Shown piece by piece: positions 60,247 through 64,000 of a stretch of DNA of 64,000 nt. The stretch is taken from positions 1,674,001 to 1,738,000 of the forward strand of contig NZ_CP030850.1 of assembly GCF_003325355.1 (NCBI RefSeq), written 5' to 3'. How positions within the stretch are numbered: position 1 is the stretch's first letter; each line of letters starts with the position of its first letter. The notes beneath the pieces are model-generated. The model worked only from the letters and a program-made list of their open reading frames with translations, ran no database searches and was not told where the DNA came from. A program made the position numbers and the translations under genes. This DNA comes from Runella rosea. GTDB taxonomy: Bacteria; Bacteroidota; Bacteroidia; Cytophagales; Spirosomataceae.

Positions 60247-60614
60247 GGCTTTTTATGTTTAAGTTGTTCATCAATCACCCGTTTCAAGTCCTCCAACTCT
60301 TCTTTGGAAAGGTCGGCAGCATTTGTAAAAAAGGAGGCAAATTGCGCCACCGAATTCCCGAAGAAATTCTTGATAATGCCGCGAACGTGTTTGGAAAAAT
60401 AATCATCCTTAGAAACCAAAGCATAATACTGCCGCGAATTGCCAAAAATAGTATACCCGACAAATCCTTTTTCCTGCATTCGCTTGAGCAAAGTAGCCAC
60501 GGTGGTGGATGCAGGTTTAGGGTCGGGCGAGGCATCGATTAGGTCTTTCATAAAGACCGTTCCCTGCTGCCAGATTACCTCCATCAATTGTTCTTCAGAT
60601 TTAGAAAGTTGCAT
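60243..60614 (-). CDS. BlaI/MecI-family transcriptional repressor
   Basis: This 123-residue protein has a winged-helix N-terminal half (LSKSEEQLMEVIWQQGTVFMKDLIDA, then PKPASTTVATLLKRMQEKGF as recognition helix) and a C-terminal dimerisation helix pair. It should repress its own operon at the perfect TACA-AA-TGTA palindrome 23 bp upstream. The cognate protease-sensor gene overlaps its end. Confidence 0.94.
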   Translation of the reverse strand: MQLSKSEEQLMEVIWQQGTVFMKDLIDASPDPKPASTTVATLLKRMQEKGFVGYTIFGNSRQYYALVSKDDYFSKHVRGIIKNFFGNSVAQFASFFTNAADLSKEELEDLKRVIDEQLKHKKP

Positions 60615-60636
60615 ACACTCTACATTTTGATACTTT

Positions 60637-60673
60637 ATTCTACAAATGTAGAATATAAAAAATTCAAAGCAAA
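60637..60673 (-). promoter_or_regulatory. BlaI-type operator overlapping a consensus promoter
   Basis: The 18-bp sequence 60637-60654 is a perfect dyad (ATTCTACA-AA-TGTAGAAT) containing TACAnnTGTA, the known BlaI/MecI half-site pair. On the minus strand TTTG (60673-60670), 19 nt, then TACATTTG (60650-60643) form an exact Bacteroidota promoter. The -7 box lies inside the dyad, so repressor binding would block transcription. The divergent lipoprotein gene lies 79 bp away. Confidence 0.85.
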
Positions 60674-60703
60674 TTTTAGATAAACTATTTTGAGATTATT
60701 TTA

Positions 60704-60711
60704 TATTTTTG
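60704..60711 (+). promoter_or_regulatory. Promoter -7 box for the lipoprotein gene at 60733
   Basis: TATTTTTG lies 21 bp before the ATG at 60733. The BlaI-type operator lies about 50 bp upstream of it. Confidence 0.45.
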
Positions 60712-60732
60712 ATTGAATAAAACAGCGAAGCC

Positions 60733-61245
60733 ATGAACAATTTTGCAAATAACAAAGGCTTCAAATTGTCATTTTTCGTCTTATTAGCCGCTTTGATCGT
60801 GGCAGGTTGCAAAGAGAAGGATATTTGGCCCAAAGAATCGTATGAAATGTTGAATAAACGCTCCATCAAATTAGTTACTTATAGCAATTCCAGCTTGAGT
60901 CAGTTCAGCTTTGAAGAAAGCGCCAATAGACACGTAGCAGTTTATACAAATCAGTTCATGGATTTGAGTCAATGCAATGACTGCGGCTCCCCTTTCATTG
61001 CCTTTGAAGTGAATCCTTTTCTTTCAGAATTTAACTATACATCACGGGAGGAATTAGAAAGTGTCAAGGCTATCAAGGGCCAAACGAGCAGTTTCTTTGG
61101 CCCCTATGCTTCTCCTCTTCGTTCGGGCAGTATCTCCGGAAAGAAAACCACTGATTATTCATGGATCATCACCATTGATTTGCCGGCCGACAGTACCAAG
61201 CCAAATGAATCCCGTAAAATAAAAGGCGTATTTACCCTGAAGTAA
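60733..61245 (+). CDS. Lipoprotein of unknown function
   Basis: This 170-residue protein has a signal peptide ending in LIVAGC (Cys26). The mature part is hydrophilic, with a close cysteine pair in QCNDCGSPF that could form a disulfide or bind metal. No domain is recognised. It is divergent from the BlaI/BlaR1-type operon across a 118-bp gap and could be controlled by the same operator. Confidence 0.7.
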   Translation: MNNFANNKGFKLSFFVLLAALIVAGCKEKDIWPKESYEMLNKRSIKLVTYSNSSLSQFSFEESANRHVAVYTNQFMDLSQCNDCGSPFIAFEVNPFLSEFNYTSREELESVKAIKGQTSSFFGPYASPLRSGSISGKKTTDYSWIITIDLPADSTKPNESRKIKGVFTLK

Positions 61246-61271
61246 TTATAGTTGAAGCATAGAGTAGAGCC

Positions 61272-61736
61272 TCACCTGTTATAAAAAAGCTTTTCACTCC
61301 ATTTCAATGAATCTGGAAAAGGCAGATTATATTTTGAAAAATCGGACCAAAAAATCAAAATCTGGTGTTTTGATGGGTCTTTTGAAGAAAGGATGACGGG
61401 AAATTTTTTATGCTTTATCAGTTCTCTTTTATCCCTTGTAAATTCAACAAAATAGCGTTTGTATTTATAATCAACATTGTCTCTGAATAGCCTATTTTTA
61501 TGTTGATAGTGGTAATGAAATCTCAAATACATCGTCCCCGTTTTGGTATGATATTTTTCTTCAACACCATCTATCGTTGCTATTTCAAAACTCTGATTAT
61601 GAGCAATTTCTTTCTTCTCACGAGATTTCATTATACCCATAAAAAGAGCAGGAAGTGCTATTAACACCCCCACCCAAATCCCGAAAAACAGTGCCCATTC
61701 AAAGTTCCACTTCTGTTCTTTGGGTACACCTTCCAT
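61272..61736 (-). CDS. Single-pass membrane protein (DUF3592-like pattern)
   Basis: Protein of 154 residues. A short N-terminus is followed by one or two hydrophobic segments (about 14-34), then a hydrophilic beta-rich domain with HTKTGTMYLRFHYHY, FRDNVDYKYKRYFVEF and KKFPVILSSKDPSKHQIL. The last segment, where a strand ends in a statement-like SxxDPxxH pattern, resembles DUF3592-type proteins. The family match is weak. It lies 23 bp after the stop of the CstB-like gene on the same strand. Confidence 0.55.
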   Translation of the reverse strand: MEGVPKEQKWNFEWALFFGIWVGVLIALPALFMGIMKSREKKEIAHNQSFEIATIDGVEEKYHTKTGTMYLRFHYHYQHKNRLFRDNVDYKYKRYFVEFTRDKRELIKHKKFPVILSSKDPSKHQILIFWSDFSKYNLPFPDSLKWSEKLFYNR

Positions 61737-61759
61737 TTATTTGTAGCTCAATATTATTT

Positions 61760-63190
61760 TTATTCATCCACCGATTTTTTCAAGGTCGAGGGGCACACAA
61801 AATCAGTGGTGGTGATACGGCCCAACTTCTGAATAGCGGCAAAGCCGCCGTCAATGTCTACAAGGTTGTCATAGCCTCTGGATTTGAGAATCGAAGCGGC
61901 CATCATGGAGCGATAGCCACCTGCGCAGTGGATATACATCGTTTCATTTTTGGGAAATTCAGCCATCAAATCATTGATATTATCCAACGGTAAATTTTTA
62001 GCACCGTCTACGTGCTCGGCAGCAAACTCACTAGGTTTACGAACGTCGATTATGGGCAAATTTTTATCTTTTTCAAGGCGACTCGCCAATTCATCGGCCG
62101 AAATTGAGCTAATTTCATCCACCTCATTGCCGCTTTCTCGCCAAGCGTCAAAGCCGCCCTCCAAGAAGCCAATCACATTATCGTAGCCCACCCGTGCCAA
62201 ACGCAGAATGGATTCCTGTGCTTTTCCTTTTTCAGTGACCAACAATAATTCTTGCTTTACGTCGGGAATCAACGCGCCTACCCACGGCGCAAATTGGCCG
62301 CCCAGACCGATATTGATGGAATTAGGAATAAATCCTTTGCTGAAAAGCTGGGCGCCGCGTGTGTCCAATACCACCGCACCCGTTTCGTTGGCGGCGGCCT
62401 CAAAAGCCGACGGCGACAAGGCCTGCGCCGCGCGTTTCATCACGGTATCCATGCTTTCATAGCCTTCTCTGTTCATCTGAACATTCTGCGGAAAGTACTG
62501 CGGCGGCTTCGCCAAACCAGCGGTCACTTCCTTGATAAACTCCGCCTTCGTCATATCGGCACGGAGGGCGTAATTGAACATTTTCTGGTTACCGAGCGTG
62601 TCAGTAGTTTCTTTACTCATGTTTTTGCCGCAGGCAGAGCCCGCTCCGTGGGCGGGATACACGATGACTTCGTTGGGCAAAGTCATGATTTTATTGCGGA
62701 GAGAATCATACAAAAAACCCGCCAAATCGTCCATTGTCAGGTCTGATTTTTGGGCTAAATCGGGCCGCCCTACATCGCCAATAAAGAGCGTATCACCACT
62801 AAAAAGGGCTTTTTCTTGTCCCTGTTCATCCAATAACAAGTAACAAGTTGATTCTAAGGTATGCCCCGGCGTATGAATGGCTTTCAAGGTGATTTTTCCT
62901 ACCAAAAAAAGTTCTCCGTCATTGGCAATGTGCGCCTCAAAACCCGTTTTGGCATTGGGCCCATAGACAATCGGAGCGCCCGTTTTTTTGGATAAATCCA
63001 AGTGCCCCGACACAAAATCGGCGTGAAAGTGGGTTTCAAAAACATACTTGATTTTGGCCCCGTCGCGGGAGGCGCGTTCGATGTAGGGCGTTACTTCGCG
63101 GAGAGGATCAATGACCGCTACTTCACCTTCACTTTCAATATAATACGCCCCCTGCGCCAGACAACCAGTATAAATTTGTTCGATTTTCAT
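61760..63190 (-). CDS. CstB-like persulfide dioxygenase with two rhodanese domains
   Basis: The ATG at 63190 gives MKIEQIYTGCLAQ and a protein of 476 residues. The N-terminal metallo-beta-lactamase domain has THFHADFVSGH (53-63), HTPGHTLES and FSGDTLFIGDVGRPDL, typical of ETHE1-like persulfide dioxygenases that oxidise glutathione or related persulfides to sulfite. A first rhodanese domain (about 260-345) lacks the active cysteine. The second (about 365-460) keeps it in HCAGGYRS. The same three-domain layout occurs in staphylococcal CstB for sulfide detoxification. No sulfide regulator is visible nearby. Confidence 0.9.
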   Translation of the reverse strand: MKIEQIYTGCLAQGAYYIESEGEVAVIDPLREVTPYIERASRDGAKIKYVFETHFHADFVSGHLDLSKKTGAPIVYGPNAKTGFEAHIANDGELFLVGKITLKAIHTPGHTLESTCYLLLDEQGQEKALFSGDTLFIGDVGRPDLAQKSDLTMDDLAGFLYDSLRNKIMTLPNEVIVYPAHGAGSACGKNMSKETTDTLGNQKMFNYALRADMTKAEFIKEVTAGLAKPPQYFPQNVQMNREGYESMDTVMKRAAQALSPSAFEAAANETGAVVLDTRGAQLFSKGFIPNSINIGLGGQFAPWVGALIPDVKQELLLVTEKGKAQESILRLARVGYDNVIGFLEGGFDAWRESGNEVDEISSISADELASRLEKDKNLPIIDVRKPSEFAAEHVDGAKNLPLDNINDLMAEFPKNETMYIHCAGGYRSMMAASILKSRGYDNLVDIDGGFAAIQKLGRITTTDFVCPSTLKKSVDE

Positions 63191-63285
63191 CTTCGTATGA
63201 ATTATATTCCATGAGGAGTCTTTTCTCCGTTTCACTACTCAATGAATCAAATTTAAAAGGGCTTAGTTCCGCACAATCCCCAAAC

Positions 63286-64000
63286 TCACATCGAAGCCTC
63301 TTTTACGTTAGCATCAAAAATCCCCGTCAACACCTGACCATTTCGTTTGATTTGCAGAAAAATCCGGTACTGCCCCGCTTTCGGGAACGCGTACGGGAAC
63401 ACAATTCGGTTTTCGTGTTTCATTCCTTCCATATCGTGCGTACTCATGCCGCTCATGCTTGCCATCAACAGCCTGTCACGCTCAGCAGGGGCCAGCAGTT
63501 TCAGGCCTGCAATGTAGCGGTCAATGCTATCACGAAACGCTTTGGCATCGGTGGTATACCGAAAAATTTTGGTGGTATCGGCAAGGCGGTTTTGCATGAT
63601 TTGCTGCGCCGCCATCGAATACGTACCTACTGGATGTAAATGAATGTAGACCGAGCCATCGGAGCGCACAATGGCCGCGTGGCCATTCATGCCCAGATAG
63701 GGTTCCAATACCGCTGGTTTTCCGTCGGGGCCGAAGACTTCAAAAGCCAGTTGGTAAGGTTTTCCTGCCTCAAACGAAACTTCTGGTTTGCCCTCCCACA
63801 CGATGGAGGTGCCATCTTTTAGTTTGGTTTTGGTGCCTGGTTTTCCGCAAATAACCACATTTTCATCAACGGGGATTTGCTTTGGATTGTTGAGCGGGTC
63901 GGTCACCACGTATGTATCTTCGGGGTCGGTTTTCAATGCTGCATTACCGTATATTTCTGGAATATCAATGGTATCCGTAATGGTTTCGGCAAAGCCAGAG
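63286..64000 (-). CDS. Partial secreted-type protein, 5' end beyond the window
   Basis: The reading frame stays open to the right edge, so the start is missing. About 237 residues are visible. The part contains EPYLGMNGHAAIVRSDGSVYIHLHPVGTYSMAAQ, a histidine-rich segment, then a beta-rich C-terminus with FPYAFPKAGQYRIFLQIKRNG, an FixH- or copper-protein-like fold pattern. Met- and His-rich stretches (MSGMSTHDMEGMKHEN) suggest metal binding, possibly copper. The family is not identified with confidence. The CstB-like gene follows on the same strand after 95 bp. Confidence 0.55.
   Translation of the reverse strand, partial: SGFAETITDTIDIPEIYGNAALKTDPEDTYVVTDPLNNPKQIPVDENVVICGKPGTKTKLKDGTSIVWEGKPEVSFEAGKPYQLAFEVFGPDGKPAVLEPYLGMNGHAAIVRSDGSVYIHLHPVGTYSMAAQQIMQNRLADTTKIFRYTTDAKAFRDSIDRYIAGLKLLAPAERDRLLMASMSGMSTHDMEGMKHENRIVFPYAFPKAGQYRIFLQIKRNGQVLTGIFDANVKEASM

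Noticed and set aside
1-64000. tRNA, rRNA, tmRNA and transposase genes
   Set aside because: I looked for their characteristic sequences by eye and found none; a covariance-model scan would be needed to exclude small RNAs.

Overview
The window is a contiguous chromosomal segment of a Bacteroidota bacterium, most likely of the order Cytophagales (Spirosomaceae/Runella-like; the rank below phylum is inference). The signs are frequent -7 boxes of the form TAnnTTTG with few Shine-Dalgarno sequences, a Rho with a long N-terminal insertion, a menaquinone pathway gene, several Uma2-family genes, 7TM-DISM sensor kinases and many small lipoproteins. No rRNA, tRNA, phage, IS element or CRISPR array was found. 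Most of the window is core genome with small accessory units between core genes.

Layout. 0-5 kb: GT39-like membrane glycosyltransferase, arginine decarboxylase (speA), a 38-aa lipoprotein, a GmhB-like phosphatase, an Lrp regulator and a DoxX-like protein. 5-14 kb (minus strand): valS, an orphan nuoH, menB, a mini-kinase, yidD, a sugar nucleotidyltransferase, a frameshifted zeta-toxin-like gene and nadA. 14-19 kb: a membrane protein, Uma2, an SPFH/prohibitin protein, NDH-2, purK. 19-26 kb: a collagen-like lipoprotein, a three-gene secreted papain-protease operon, a 22-bp tandem repeat, and a NarL/7TM-DISM two-component pair. 26-35 kb: an esterase and an RsmI-like methyltransferase, rho, yidC, Uma2, hisS and a methyltransferase. 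35-41 kb: an envelope-type cluster (NYK-repeat secreted protein, leucine-rich-repeat protein, TerB-like protein, SPFH lipoprotein, membrane coiled-coil protein) beside an OmpR-family two-component system. 41-55 kb: PIG-L deacetylase, AsmA-like protein, S41 protease, START protein and TetR regulator, Uma2, PlsC-type acyltransferase, HAD phosphatase, corA, kdsB, Uma2. 55-64 kb: leuS followed by a small two-gene unit and a second copy of the leuS 3' end, BlaR1/BlaI-type regulators, a lipoprotein, a CstB-like persulfide dioxygenase-rhodanese, and a gene running off the right edge.

Two regulatory systems stand out. First, the space between nuoH and valS holds a 29-codon ORF with 9 valine codons. 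Its end overlaps a 10-nt segment that can pair with the 5' arm of a strong intrinsic terminator, which is the architecture of ribosome-mediated transcription attenuation sensing valyl-tRNA upstream of valyl-tRNA synthetase. Second, three minus-strand promoters at 35.9, 38.2 and 38.6 kb share one layout: a -7 box, exactly 11 nt, then four 11-bp direct repeats beginning TTAG (or one-base variants). They surround the OmpR-family two-component genes and probably define its regulon. A third notable feature is the duplication of the leuS 3' end and its terminator around a DUF6934-type gene pair, which looks like integration at the end of a housekeeping gene.
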